From the NCBI GenBank assembly GCA_016288815.1, contig JAEELF010000044.1, positions 1 to 59,688 of the forward strand: a stretch of DNA of 59,688 bases. The letters are read 5' to 3'. The notes under the pieces were generated by a model. That model was given only the letters and a program-made list of their open reading frames with translations, was not told the origin of the DNA and made no database searches. The stretch comes from Ruminococcus sp. GTDB lineage: Bacteria > Bacillota > Clostridia > Oscillospirales > Ruminococcaceae. This document shows, in pieces, positions 35,601 through 44,386 of the stretch. Position numbers and translations under genes: made by a program. Position 1 is the first letter of the stretch; the number at the start of each line of letters is the position of its first letter.

Positions 35601-36883
35601 TGAAGAAGATATATGCAAACGGCACGGCTGAGCGCGAGTTCCTTGCGGAGCTCGGCAGGAGAGCCGGCGAGACCAATAAAAAAGTCACCGAGACAGTCTC
35701 CGCGATAATCGAGGACGTCCGTCTCAACGGTGACACGGCAGTAAAGAACTACACCCTCAAATTCGACGGAAATCTCCCGCAGTACTATGAGGTGCCCCGC
35801 GAGGTCATCAACGACGCCCTCACCGAGGCAGATCAGGACTTCGTGGACGCTCTCCTCAATGCTCAGGAGAACATCGCCGACTTCCACAACCGTCAGGTGG
35901 AGCAGGGCTTCATCAACGCAAAGGCTGACGGCTGTATCATGGGACAGAAGGTGCGCGGACTTTCCCGCGTGGGACTTTATGTTCCCGGCGGCACGGCGGC
36001 ATATCCGTCGAGCGTGCTGATGAACGCTATCCCCGCGAAGATCGCCGGCGTCAAGGAGATCGTCATGGTGACGCCTCCTTTGAAGGACGGCACTCCTAAC
36101 AAGGATATCCTCGTGGCAGCCGCGATATGCGGCGTTGACCGCGTGTTCCTTTCCGGCGGCGCACAGGCTATCGCGGCGCTCGCTTACGGCACTGAGGAGA
36201 TCCCGAAGTGCGACAAGATAGTAGGTCCCGGAAACATCTACGTCGCGACGGCTAAGAAGCTGCTCTACGGCGTTGTGGACATCGACATGATAGCCGGTCC
36301 GAGCGAGATACTTGTCATCGCGGACGACACCGCAGATCCCAAGTTCGCGGCGGCTGACCTCATGTCTCAGGCGGAGCACGACGTCCTTGCCTCGGCTATT
36401 ATGGTGACGACCAGCGAGGCTCTCGCGGACGCTACCCTCGCTGAGATAGACCGTCAGAAGCAGTACCTTTCCCGCAGGGAGATAATCGAGAAGTCCCTCG
36501 CGGACTACGGTGCGGTCATCATTGCCAAGGACCGTGCACAGTGCGTAGAACTGGCAAATGAGATAGCTCCCGAGCACCTTGAGGTGCTCATGGAGAACCC
36601 TATGGAGCTCCTCGGCAGCATCGAGAATGCGGGCTCCGTGTTCCTCGGCAATTACGCCTCCGAGCCGCTCGGTGACTACTACGCAGGACCCAACCACGTC
36701 CTCCCGACCAGCGGCACAGCGAGATTCTTCTCGCCGCTCGGCGTTGCGAGCTTCACCAAGCGCATGGCTTACACCTACTACACCGAGGACGCTCTCCGCA
36801 GCGCGAAGGACGACATCGTCCTCATCGCAGAGCGCGAGGGTCTGACAGCTCACGCGAACGCAATAAAGGTGCGTTTTGAATAA
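35600..36883 (+). CDS. hisD: Histidinol dehydrogenase
   Basis: Zinc enzyme oxidising histidinol to histidine with two NAD+. 427 residues from the ATG at 35600, which follows GAGGAG; a GTG directly before it is an alternative start of one more codon. GPGNIYVATAKK (about 213-224), SEIL near 243 and the SQAEHDVLASA segment (about 262) with metal/catalytic His are intact. Its stop overlaps the next ATG by one base. Confidence 0.96.
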   Translation: MKKIYANGTAEREFLAELGRRAGETNKKVTETVSAIIEDVRLNGDTAVKNYTLKFDGNLPQYYEVPREVINDALTEADQDFVDALLNAQENIADFHNRQVEQGFINAKADGCIMGQKVRGLSRVGLYVPGGTAAYPSSVLMNAIPAKIAGVKEIVMVTPPLKDGTPNKDILVAAAICGVDRVFLSGGAQAIAALAYGTEEIPKCDKIVGPGNIYVATAKKLLYGVVDIDMIAGPSEILVIADDTADPKFAAADLMSQAEHDVLASAIMVTTSEALADATLAEIDRQKQYLSRREIIEKSLADYGAVIIAKDRAQCVELANEIAPEHLEVLMENPMELLGSIENAGSVFLGNYASEPLGDYYAGPNHVLPTSGTARFFSPLGVASFTKRMAYTYYTEDALRSAKDDIVLIAEREGLTAHANAIKVRFE

Positions 36884-37341
36884 TGGATAAATGCGGAGAC
36901 GAGCGTGTGATAGCTCCGATGTCGCCGGAGCGGCTGACTGGATACTCTGAGCTGTATGCGGGAGCGTTCAGCGCTGCACCGTGGAGCGAGCCGTGGACGC
37001 CGGAAGCTGCCGAAAAACGTATCGGCGCGATGATGTCCGCACCGACCTTCATAGGGCTCGAGCTCTGTGACGCGGGCGTGCTGAAGGGCTTCATCTTCGG
37101 ACAGAAGGAGTATCACCACAGCGGTGCGGAGTTCCAGATACAGGAGTTCTGCGTTGCAGAGCCCGAGCGCGGCAAGGGGTACGGCACAGCACTCCTCGGA
37201 GCGCTCAGAGAGAAGCTCGCGGAGGAAGGCGTCACTGGCGGGACATACCTCGTCACAGGACGCATGGAGGACGCCGCCGGCTGGTACGCCCACAACGGCT
37301 TCTGCGAGGCGGACGGCTTCATAGTAATGAACGATAAATGA
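36883..37341 (+). CDS. GNAT family N-acetyltransferase (1 of 3 in the his operon)
   Basis: 152 residues with the acetyl-CoA loop VAEPERGKGYGTALL (about 93-107), the (Q/R)xxGx(G/A) pattern of GNAT enzymes, and a typical C-terminal segment RMEDAAGWYAHNGF. It sits between hisD and hisC, coupled to hisD by a one-base overlap and 18 bases before hisC, so it is surely co-transcribed with histidine genes. Substrate unknown. It is not closely similar to the other two acetyltransferases of the operon by eye. Confidence 0.85.
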   Translation: MDKCGDERVIAPMSPERLTGYSELYAGAFSAAPWSEPWTPEAAEKRIGAMMSAPTFIGLELCDAGVLKGFIFGQKEYHHSGAEFQIQEFCVAEPERGKGYGTALLGALREKLAEEGVTGGTYLVTGRMEDAAGWYAHNGFCEADGFIVMNDK

Positions 37342-37359
37342 AAGCAAGGAGAGATAGAT

Positions 37360-38424
37360 ATGCCAGCCACAGGAAACTGGGAGCGCGGCGTGCGCAGGGT
37401 AGTGCCCTACGTCCCCGGCGAGCAGCCCAAGGACACAAACGTCGTGAAGCTCAACACCAACGAGAACCCATACCCTCCCGCGCCGGAGGTGCGCGCGATA
37501 CTCGACAGCTTCGAGTGCGCCCGTATGCGCCTCTATCCCGACCCGGACGCTGACGTGCTCGTTTCGGCTATCGCTGAGAACTACGGACTGCAAAAGTCGC
37601 AGGTGTTCGTGGGAGTGGGGTCTGACGACGTCATAGCAATGGCGTTCCTGACCTTCTTCAACACCGGCAAGCCAGTATTCTTCCCTGACATCACCTACTC
37701 GTTCTACGACGTCTGGGCGGACGTCTACCGCATACCCTACGAGACCAAGCCCCTCCGCGCAGACCTCACTATCGACCCGCAGGACTATATGCAGCCGAAC
37801 GGCGGCATCATCTTCCCGAACCCGAACGCTCCCACAGGCGTGCTCGAGTCCGTGGAGACTATCGAGAGTATAGTCCGCGCGAACCCGGATTCCGTGGTGA
37901 TGATAGACGAGGCGTACATCGACTTCGGCGGCGAGAGCGTGCTCCCGCTCATCGGAAAGTACGATAATCTCCTCGTGATACAGACCTATTCGAAGTCACG
38001 CTCGATGGCTGGCATGAGGATAGGCTTCGCAATGGGCAGCGAGAAGCTGATAAAGTACATGAACGACGTGAAATTCTCGATAAATTCCTACACGATGAAC
38101 ACAGTCACACAGCTCTGCGGAGCGGCTGCGATGCGCGATAAGGCGTACTTCGAGGAGACCGTCGGGAAGATAATCGCAACGCGCGAGGAAACGAAGAAGA
38201 CCCTCGCGGACATGGGCTTCACGTTCCCGGATTCAAAGAGCAATTTCATCTTCGCCAAGCCCCCGGAAAAGCCGGCGGGCGAGGTGTTCACAGAACTGAA
38301 AAAGCGCGGTATCTTCGTCCGCTGGTGGGACAAGCCGATCATACGCGACTACCTGCGTATCTCGATCGGCACGCCTGCCGAAATGGACAAGCTCACCGCA
38401 GCACTGAAGGAGGTCATAGCATGA
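37360..38424 (+). CDS. hisC: Histidinol-phosphate aminotransferase
   Basis: PLP enzyme converting imidazole-acetol phosphate and glutamate to histidinol phosphate. 354 residues, fold type I. KLNTNENPYPP (about 28-38) is the HisC N-terminal mark; the PLP lysine lies in TYSKSRSMAGMRIGF (about 209-223); the C-terminal FVRWWDKPIIRDYLRISIG binds the phosphate through its Arg. RBS AAGGAGAG precedes the ATG. Overlaps hisB by 4 bases. Confidence 0.96.
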   Translation: MPATGNWERGVRRVVPYVPGEQPKDTNVVKLNTNENPYPPAPEVRAILDSFECARMRLYPDPDADVLVSAIAENYGLQKSQVFVGVGSDDVIAMAFLTFFNTGKPVFFPDITYSFYDVWADVYRIPYETKPLRADLTIDPQDYMQPNGGIIFPNPNAPTGVLESVETIESIVRANPDSVVMIDEAYIDFGGESVLPLIGKYDNLLVIQTYSKSRSMAGMRIGFAMGSEKLIKYMNDVKFSINSYTMNTVTQLCGAAAMRDKAYFEETVGKIIATREETKKTLADMGFTFPDSKSNFIFAKPPEKPAGEVFTELKKRGIFVRWWDKPIIRDYLRISIGTPAEMDKLTAALKEVIA

Positions 38425-39014
38425 ATGACGAGTTACGCACAGGCGCAGTCGAGCGCATGACAAAGGAGACCGATATCTCGGTAAAGCTCACGCTCGACGG
38501 CAGAGGACAGGCTTCTGTTTCCACGGGAATAGGCTTCTTCGACCATATGCTCACGGCGCTTTCCGTACATAGCGGTATCAGCATGGACATAAAGGTCAAG
38601 GGCGATATCGAGGTGGACTGTCACCACACTATCGAGGACACAGGTATTGCGCTCGGACAGGCTCTGAGCAAGGCGCTCGGCGATAAGTCGGGCATAGTCC
38701 GTTACGGCACAGCCTATATCCCCATGGACGAGGCCCTCGCAGCAGCGAGCCTCGACATCAGCAACCGTCCGTATCTCGTGTTCAACTGTGAGTTCACGAA
38801 CCAGAGCTGCGGGGACTACGACCTCTGCATGACGGAAGAATTCTTCCGCGCGTTCGCCTTCAATGCGGGTATCACCCTGCACATCAATTCGCTCTACGGC
38901 ACCAACGATCACCACAAGTGCGAGGCTGTATACAAGGCTGTGGCACACGCCATGAAGGCGGCTGTTGCGTACAATTCCGACGGCTCGACCCTCTCCACGA
39001 AGGGAGTTCTCTGA
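38421..39014 (+). CDS. hisB: Imidazoleglycerol-phosphate dehydratase (monofunctional)
   Basis: Dehydrates imidazoleglycerol phosphate using two Mn ions. 197 residues: only the dehydratase domain, with GIGFFDHMLTALSVHS (about 33-48), CHHTIEDTGIALG (about 68-80) and DHHKCEAVYKAVAHAMK near 168 holding the metal histidines. There is no HAD phosphatase domain as in the E. coli fusion, so histidinol-phosphate phosphatase must be separate. Start chosen at 38421, which overlaps hisC as ATGA. Confidence 0.96.
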   Translation: MNDELRTGAVERMTKETDISVKLTLDGRGQASVSTGIGFFDHMLTALSVHSGISMDIKVKGDIEVDCHHTIEDTGIALGQALSKALGDKSGIVRYGTAYIPMDEALAAASLDISNRPYLVFNCEFTNQSCGDYDLCMTEEFFRAFAFNAGITLHINSLYGTNDHHKCEAVYKAVAHAMKAAVAYNSDGSTLSTKGVL

Positions 39015-39619
39015 TGATCGCGATAATCGACTACGGCGCGGGCAACATCTTCAGTGTGAAGAACGCGCTCGACCACCTCGGACTTGAAAGTGCGCTCGTG
39101 AAGGACGAAGAGTCAGTCCGCAGCGCCGACGCAGTTATACTCCCCGGGGTGGGAGCGTTCCCTGCGGCAATGGAAATGCTCAGCAAGTCCGGGCTCGTGG
39201 ACGTAATAAAAGAAGAGGCGGCGCGCAAGCCGTTCCTCGGGATATGTCTCGGAATGCAGCTCATCTTCGAGAAGGGCTATGAGTTCGGGGAGTGCGACGG
39301 TCTGGGACTTATCCCGGGCAGCGTCCGCAAAATGGAGGAGCCCGACCTTATAATCCCGCACATGGGCTGGAACAAGCTCGAAAAGCTGAACTCCTGCCCG
39401 CTCCTTGAGAACGTGGGCGACGACGAGTACGTTTACTTCGTCCACTCCTACAAGGCGCACTGCGATGACAGATATATCGCGGCGTACAGCGAGTACGGCG
39501 GACGTGTCCCCGCGCTCGTATACGACGGCAAGTACGTTTACGGTGCACAGTTCCACCCCGAAAAATCGGGAGATACGGGACTGAGGATACTCAGCAGCTT
39601 CGCGGGACTTATCAGGTGA
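39014..39619 (+). CDS. hisH: Imidazole glycerol phosphate synthase, glutaminase subunit
   Basis: Releases ammonia from glutamine for HisF. 201 residues; triad: nucleophile in FLGICLGMQLIFE (Cys about 79) and C-terminal QFHPEKSG (His and Glu near 182-184). Oxyanion segment GVGAFP is present. The ATG at 39014 overlaps the hisB stop by one base. An in-frame upstream extension would lie inside hisB and is rejected. Confidence 0.96.
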   Translation: MIAIIDYGAGNIFSVKNALDHLGLESALVKDEESVRSADAVILPGVGAFPAAMEMLSKSGLVDVIKEEAARKPFLGICLGMQLIFEKGYEFGECDGLGLIPGSVRKMEEPDLIIPHMGWNKLEKLNSCPLLENVGDDEYVYFVHSYKAHCDDRYIAAYSEYGGRVPALVYDGKYVYGAQFHPEKSGDTGLRILSSFAGLIR

Positions 39620-40404
39620 GCCGACTTATAATAGCGGAGGGACTGCCGTGCTCTGGAAAGAGTACCACAGCCCGGTATATAGCGGAAAAGCTGGGGTACA
39701 CGTTTGTTGACGAGGGCACCGGCGACCACCCTGCGGACTACGAATCTCACGCCTTCCTGACCGTGGACGACATGACCGAGTTCTCGCGCCCGGAGCAGAG
39801 GCAGATACTCTCCGCCGCCGAAAACAGGTGCGGGGGCTTCGTAGTGAGCCTCTCGCAGTTCAGCGGGGAGCTCTTCGACAAGCTCCTCCGGCACAAGGTA
39901 TACGACTTCCTTCCGTGGGAGACAGAGCGCCCGGTAATGCTCGACAAATGGCGGAGATTCACCGAAAACTGCGGCGGCAGCTGCGTTTTCAACTGCGTCA
40001 TTTTGCAAAACCCGATGTGCGAGACCATGATGCGCTTCGGCTTCAGCACGGACGTCTCCGCGGCGTACATCGGCGAGATATGCGACATCATCGAGCCTCT
40101 TCAGCCGACAGTCGTGTATCTTAAAAACACCGATATCCGCAGCAGCATCGAGGCTGCTCTCGCCGAGCGAGGCGACGAATGGCTCAGCGCCGTCATCGAC
40201 TATCACTGCTGCGGCGCATACGGCAGACAGCACTCCCTGAGCGGCTTCGACGGCTATATCTCGGCACTTGAAGAACGTCAGCGACGCGAGCTCACTATAC
40301 TCGCCGGGCTGGACATCGACAGCATCGTCATCACGGATCCGCAGAGGGACTGGACATCAGCATACGCAACAATAATTTCAAAACTGAACGAGGTAAGAAA
40401 ATGA
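39616..40404 (+). CDS. P-loop NTPase, kinase-like, unknown substrate
   Basis: 262 residues, GTG start overlapping the hisH stop. Walker A is GLPCSGKSTT (about 9-18) at the N-terminus, with the flow of a small-molecule or shikimate/uridine-kinase-like fold; a basic-aromatic stretch VMLDKWRRF follows near 112-121. C-terminal ~80 residues are less distinctive. Sits between hisH and the flavodoxin gene with 4-base overlaps on both sides, so it is fully embedded in the his operon. It is not a phosphatase and does not fill the missing histidine step. Function unknown. Confidence 0.75.
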   Translation: MSRLIIAEGLPCSGKSTTARYIAEKLGYTFVDEGTGDHPADYESHAFLTVDDMTEFSRPEQRQILSAAENRCGGFVVSLSQFSGELFDKLLRHKVYDFLPWETERPVMLDKWRRFTENCGGSCVFNCVILQNPMCETMMRFGFSTDVSAAYIGEICDIIEPLQPTVVYLKNTDIRSSIEAALAERGDEWLSAVIDYHCCGAYGRQHSLSGFDGYISALEERQRRELTILAGLDIDSIVITDPQRDWTSAYATIISKLNEVRK

Positions 40405-40919
40405 GTGGGATAATTCTCTGCCGCTCCAAGTACGGCGGCTCCGCAAAGTACGCAGAATGGCTCTCCGAGGAGACCGGCTTCAAGGTGATCGACACAAAGA
40501 ACGCCGACATCAACGAGGTCGCGAAGCACGACACCGTCATCATCGGCGGGGGAGTTTACGCCTCCTCGATATCGGGGATAGCCTTTCTGAAAAAGAACTA
40601 CGCAGCCCTTGCCGGAAAGAAGGTCATCGTCTACTGCTGCGGCGCGGCTCCCTACGACGAGGAGCTGGTGCGCGGGATAAGGAACAAGAACCTGAAGGAA
40701 CAGCTGTCCGGGCTCCCGCTGTTCTATTTTCAGGGAATGTGGGATCTGAACGCTATGAACTTCGGCGACCGGACGATGTGCCGGATGTACATAAAAATGC
40801 TCGAAAAGAAGGACCCCGCGACCATGAAGGCGTGGGAGAAGCCCTTCTATGAAGCGAAGGACAAGAAGTGCGACTGGACCGACCGGAAGTACCTCGCCCC
40901 TCTGCTCGAGCTCATATAG
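40401..40919 (+). CDS. Flavodoxin-domain protein (HemG-like)
   Basis: 172 residues. N-terminal ILCRSKYGGSAKYAEWL matches the FMN-phosphate loop (S/T-x-T/Y-G-x-(T/S)) of flavodoxin-fold proteins and VIIGGGVYASSISG resembles protoporphyrinogen oxidase HemG-type flavodoxins. No heme genes are nearby, so an electron-transfer or quinone-related role is only a family inference. ATGA overlap with the kinase-like gene. A 51-base gap before hisA holds no terminator. Confidence 0.82.
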   Translation: MSGIILCRSKYGGSAKYAEWLSEETGFKVIDTKNADINEVAKHDTVIIGGGVYASSISGIAFLKKNYAALAGKKVIVYCCGAAPYDEELVRGIRNKNLKEQLSGLPLFYFQGMWDLNAMNFGDRTMCRMYIKMLEKKDPATMKAWEKPFYEAKDKKCDWTDRKYLAPLLELI

Positions 40920-40970
40920 CAAACGACAAAACCTTTTGACGTTCACTATAAAAAGCAAAGGAGAAAACGC

Positions 40971-41696
40971 ATGATAATATTTCCTGCGATAGACATTAAG
41001 GACGGCAACTGCGTGCGGCTCTTCAAGGGCGATTTTTCGACCGTTGAGCGAGTTGCGAGCGACTACCTCGAGACCGCAAGGAGCTTCGAGGCAGCGGGTG
41101 CGTCGTGGATACACATGGTAGACCTCGACGGCGCCAAGGAGGGACGTCCCGTCAATACGAAGATATACACAGACGTCGCCGAAAAGACCGGCCTGAAGGT
41201 CGAGGTCGGCGGCGGCATACGCAGTTTAGAAACGATACGCGAGTACCTTGAAATGGGCATAACCCGCGTGATACTGGGCTCCGTTGCACTCAAAGACCCT
41301 AAGCTCGTGTGCGACGCTGTCGAGCGCTTCGGCAGCGAGAAGATCGTCGTAGGGATAGACGCTATGAACGAAATGGTCGCGACCGAGGGCTGGCTCGAGA
41401 GCTCGGACGTCCACTACATCGACCTCGCGAACAAGATGATAGACGCAGGCGTGCGGTACTTTATTTTCACCGATATTTCCAAGGACGGCACGCTTTCCGG
41501 CGTCAACCGCGAGCAGCTCTCCGCGCTGAATGAAGCCGTAAAGGGACGCGCGGACATCGTTGCTTCGGGCGGCGTGAAGACCATGGAGGACATCATCGCC
41601 TGCAAGGAAATGGGTCTCTACGGCACGATCTGCGGCAAGTCCATTTACAAGGGCACCCTTGACCTGCGCGAGGCCGTTGAGTATGCAGAGGGCTGA
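40971..41696 (+). CDS. hisA: ProFAR isomerase (phosphoribosylformimino-AICAR-P isomerase)
   Basis: TIM-barrel isomerase of histidine synthesis. 241 residues: FPAIDIKDGNCVRL (about 4-17) has the catalytic Asp, the second Asp lies in FIFTDISKDGTLSG (about 164-177), and VGGGIRS plus SGGV bind phosphates. RBS AAAGGAGAAA precedes the ATG. The next gene starts inside its last codons (41683). Confidence 0.96.
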   Translation: MIIFPAIDIKDGNCVRLFKGDFSTVERVASDYLETARSFEAAGASWIHMVDLDGAKEGRPVNTKIYTDVAEKTGLKVEVGGGIRSLETIREYLEMGITRVILGSVALKDPKLVCDAVERFGSEKIVVGIDAMNEMVATEGWLESSDVHYIDLANKMIDAGVRYFIFTDISKDGTLSGVNREQLSALNEAVKGRADIVASGGVKTMEDIIACKEMGLYGTICGKSIYKGTLDLREAVEYAEG

Positions 41697-42207
41697 CCTG
41701 ACACTGAGACCGTATGCCCCGAGCCGTGATCTTGATATCATCAGCAAATGGATAACTCACCCCCGCGAGCACGCTCTTTGGTGCGCGGGGAGAACTAAGT
41801 TCCCGATTGAGCGCGGTGACTTCGACCGTATGCTGGACGACATTGCAGTCCGCTGCGGCGACGTACCATACATCGCAGCTGAACCGGACGGGAGACCGGT
41901 GGGCTTTTTCTGTTACTCGCTGAACGGCGACACGAACGAGGGCATGCTGAAATTCGTGATGATAGACCCTCAGCGCCGCTGCAGAGGCTATGGCAGGGAA
42001 ATGCTCCGGCTCGCGCTGGAAAAAGCATTCGCGGATGGCGCGGACAGAGTGAGGCTCTGCGTGCTCTCGGTCAATGACGGCGCAAGGCGCTGCTACGAGG
42101 GATTGGGCTTCACATACTGCGGCAACGACGCAGGCGCTTTCACATATGAGAACGAGACATGGGACCGGTGTCACATGGTAATAGAAAAAAGAAAATCACT
42201 GATTTAA
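41683..42207 (+). CDS. GNAT family N-acetyltransferase (2 of 3)
   Basis: 174 residues. Start chosen at ATG 41683 (MQRADLTLRPY), which gives the common RimJ/GNAT-like N-terminal LTLRPY and overlaps hisA by 14 bases. Acetyl-CoA loop is DPQRRCRGYGREMLRLAL (about 100-117); the C-terminal LSVNDGARRCYEGLGF segment is typical. The nearest group by form is general ribosomal-protein or small-molecule acetyltransferases; substrate unknown. Confidence 0.85.
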   Translation: MQRADLTLRPYAPSRDLDIISKWITHPREHALWCAGRTKFPIERGDFDRMLDDIAVRCGDVPYIAAEPDGRPVGFFCYSLNGDTNEGMLKFVMIDPQRRCRGYGREMLRLALEKAFADGADRVRLCVLSVNDGARRCYEGLGFTYCGNDAGAFTYENETWDRCHMVIEKRKSLI

Positions 42208-42221
42208 CAGAGGTGCAGATA

Positions 42222-42413
42222 ATGATAGGAACAATTGCGCTGATTGGATTAGTCACATTAGGTATCGTCCTGATGACTATGCCCGAAAAGCTCATCAGAG
42301 AGGATATGCGCGACGACCCGAATGCGGTCGAAATGACCAAAAAGACCGGCAAGGCAATGCTTGGCTTCGCTGTCATGGCAGCCCTGCTGATGCTGAAATA
42401 CAAGCTGTTCTGA
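42222..42413 (+). CDS. Small membrane protein of unknown function
   Basis: 63 residues from ATG 42222, which follows AGAGGTG. Residues about 2-20 (IGTIALIGLVTLGIVLM) and about 46-60 (MLGFAVMAALLML) are hydrophobic, with a charged stretch EKLIREDMRDDPNAVEMTKK between them, so a two-segment hairpin membrane protein is likely. Sits between the acetyltransferase and hisF, 15 and 21 bases away. I do not recognise a family. Coding evidence is the good ribosome-binding site and the packed operon position. Confidence 0.65.
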   Translation: MIGTIALIGLVTLGIVLMTMPEKLIREDMRDDPNAVEMTKKTGKAMLGFAVMAALLMLKYKLF

Positions 42414-42434
42414 CAAGAGAAAACGAGGTGTGAT

Positions 42435-43190
42435 ATGCTTGCAAAAAGAATAATCCCGTGCCTTGACGTGCGCGACGGCAAGGTCGTAAAGGGAGTAAAC
42501 TTCGAGGGTGTCCGCGACGTCGGCGACCCCGTAGAGTGCGCGATAGAGTACAACAAACAGCGCGCTGACGAGATAGTCTTCTACGACATCACCGCGTCCT
42601 ACGAGGGCAGGGGAGTCTTCCTCGACGTAGTCCGCGAGACTGCGAAGAAGGTATTCGTCCCGCTGACTGTCGGCGGCGGTATCAAGTCCGTTGACGATAT
42701 CCGCGAGACCCTGCGTGCGGGCGCGGACAAGGTCTCCGTGAACTCACAGGCAGTGAAGAACCCGCAGCTCATCAAGGACGGCGCGGACATCTTCGGCAGC
42801 CAGTGCATATGCGTTGGGATCGACGCCAAGAAGATCGCCGACAATAAATGGACGGTCTATATCAACGGCGGAAGAGTCGATATGGGTCTCGATCTCATCG
42901 ACTGGGTACACACTATCGAAAAGCTCGGCGCGGGCGAGATATGCCTGAATTCGATAGACGCTGACGGCACCAAGGAGGGCTTCGATATCCCCATGCTGAA
43001 GGCTGTCTGCGACAACTGCTCCATACCGGTCATCGCGAGCGGCGGAGCGGGTAAGATAAACGACTTCTACGAGGTCTTCGAGAAGACCGGCGCGACTGCT
43101 GCGCTTGCGGCGTCGCTGTTCCACTTCCGCGAGCTGACGGTGGGACAGGTCAAGGACTATTGCCGCGGCAAGGGCGTCATAGTGAGGTAA
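42435..43190 (+). CDS. hisF: Imidazole glycerol phosphate synthase, cyclase subunit
   Basis: Uses ammonia from HisH to close the imidazole ring, releasing AICAR. 251 residues, TIM barrel. [18 protein letters not shown] (about 6-23) has the catalytic Asp of the first half; the second is in [15 protein letters not shown] (about 172-186). VGGGI and ASGGAG bind the phosphates. RBS is GAGGTG. Separated from its partner hisH by five genes. Confidence 0.97.
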   Translation: MLAKRIIPCLDVRDGKVVKGVNFEGVRDVGDPVECAIEYNKQRADEIVFYDITASYEGRGVFLDVVRETAKKVFVPLTVGGGIKSVDDIRETLRAGADKVSVNSQAVKNPQLIKDGADIFGSQCICVGIDAKKIADNKWTVYINGGRVDMGLDLIDWVHTIEKLGAGEICLNSIDADGTKEGFDIPMLKAVCDNCSIPVIASGGAGKINDFYEVFEKTGATAALAASLFHFRELTVGQVKDYCRGKGVIVR

Positions 43191-43193
43191 GCT

Positions 43194-43601
43194 GTGGACA
43201 AAACATGGCAGGAAATGTACGCGGCGGCAAAGGCTGTACTGAACGCGCGGCGCATTTCGGATTATGTCACAGCAGGGGAGGTCTCCGCGGCTGTGCTGAG
43301 CAAGTCGGGGAAAATATATACCGGCGTGTGTATCGACACCTGCTCCACGCTCGGTATCTGTGCTGAGCGGAACGCGATATTCAGCATGATAACAGCCGGC
43401 GAGAACGAGATAGCGCGGGTGCTGTGCATACCGCCTGTCGAGGGCAAGGGTGCTCCCTGCGGAGCCTGCCGCGAGCTCATGGTACAACTCATGCCGGACA
43501 GCTACAAGGACATCGAGATCATGCTCGACTACAGCGCGGGCAAAGTAATAACACTTGGCGAGATCACGCCGGAATGGTGGATAGACTATGATCGAATATA
43601 A
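43194..43601 (+). CDS. Cytidine deaminase-like zinc hydrolase
   Basis: 135 residues, GTG start 3 bases after the hisF stop. The zinc site is intact: CAERNAI (about 62-68; the catalytic Glu after Cys-Ala) and PCGACRE (about 86-92). The form (TGVCIDTCSTLGICAERN) is that of the Cdd and blasticidin-deaminase group, so free nucleosides or an unusual base are possible substrates. Position inside the his operon is not explained by the pathway. Overlaps the next gene by 14 bases. Confidence 0.85.
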   Translation: MDKTWQEMYAAAKAVLNARRISDYVTAGEVSAAVLSKSGKIYTGVCIDTCSTLGICAERNAIFSMITAGENEIARVLCIPPVEGKGAPCGACRELMVQLMPDSYKDIEIMLDYSAGKVITLGEITPEWWIDYDRI

Positions 43602-43989
43602 AGACACGCACGAATTCACGGAAAAGGAGCTCGAGCGGCTCTTCCTCTCGGTGGACTGGTCGTCGGGACACTTCCCCGGCAAGCTGAGACTGGCGATGAA
43701 GAAGTTCGAGACCGTCTACACCGCATGGGACGGCGAAAAGCTGATAGGCATGATATGCGTTATGGACGACGGCGTCATGACTGCATACGTCCACTATCTG
43801 CTCGTTGACCCCGATTACCACGGTCAGACCGTCGGGCGCACGCTCGTGGATATGGTCAAGAAGCACTACAGGAACTACCTGCGCATCGCGGTCATCGCAT
43901 ACAACGACGAGCTGCATTTCTACGAGAACTGCGGTTTCACAAAGTCTGACGTCAGCACGCCGATGTTCATAACATCGCTGTGGACGTGA
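43588..43989 (+). CDS. GNAT family N-acetyltransferase (3 of 3)
   Basis: 133 residues, start inside the end of the deaminase gene. The acetyl-CoA loop is [18 protein letters not shown] (about 72-89), and the C-terminal [16 protein letters not shown] segment (about 104-119) is typical. Small size fits single-domain acetyltransferases acting on amines or amino acids. RBS is not obvious, which fits translational coupling to the upstream gene. Confidence 0.85.
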   Translation: MIEYKDTHEFTEKELERLFLSVDWSSGHFPGKLRLAMKKFETVYTAWDGEKLIGMICVMDDGVMTAYVHYLLVDPDYHGQTVGRTLVDMVKKHYRNYLRIAVIAYNDELHFYENCGFTKSDVSTPMFITSLWT

Positions 43990-43999
43990 GGAGGTACAC

Positions 44000-44371
44000 A
44001 TGGTAAAGATAAATATGAACGACCTCGATAAGTTCTTCGTGAAGAGCGAGCTTATCCCCGCGATATGCTACGAGGTCAACACAAAAACAGTTCTCATGCT
44101 CGCCTACATGAACAAGGAGAGCCTTAAAAAGACACTCGAGACCGGCTACACATGGTTCTGGAGCAGGTCGCGGCAGGAGTACTGGAACAAGGGCGCTACC
44201 AGCGGTCACGTCCAGAGGGTGGTTTCCATTTACGGCGACTGCGACAATGACACACTGCTCGTTAACGTCGAGCAGACCGGGGCAGCCTGCCACACCGGCA
44301 GCTACAGCTGCTTCTTCAATGAGATATACGACAGCTCAGATGCAGGGGACGGCGTCCCGGAGAATAAGTGA
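44000..44371 (+). CDS. hisI: Phosphoribosyl-AMP cyclohydrolase
   Basis: Opens the purine ring of phosphoribosyl-AMP; zinc enzyme. 123 residues. [35 protein letters not shown] (about 52-69) and the metal cysteines in DCDNDTLLV and [14 protein letters not shown] are intact. HisE is a separate gene, unlike the enterobacterial fusion. RBS GAGGAGG precedes the ATG. Confidence 0.96.
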   Translation: MVKINMNDLDKFFVKSELIPAICYEVNTKTVLMLAYMNKESLKKTLETGYTWFWSRSRQEYWNKGATSGHVQRVVSIYGDCDNDTLLVNVEQTGAACHTGSYSCFFNEIYDSSDAGDGVPENK

Positions 44372-44386
44372 TAAAGGAGAATTGAT

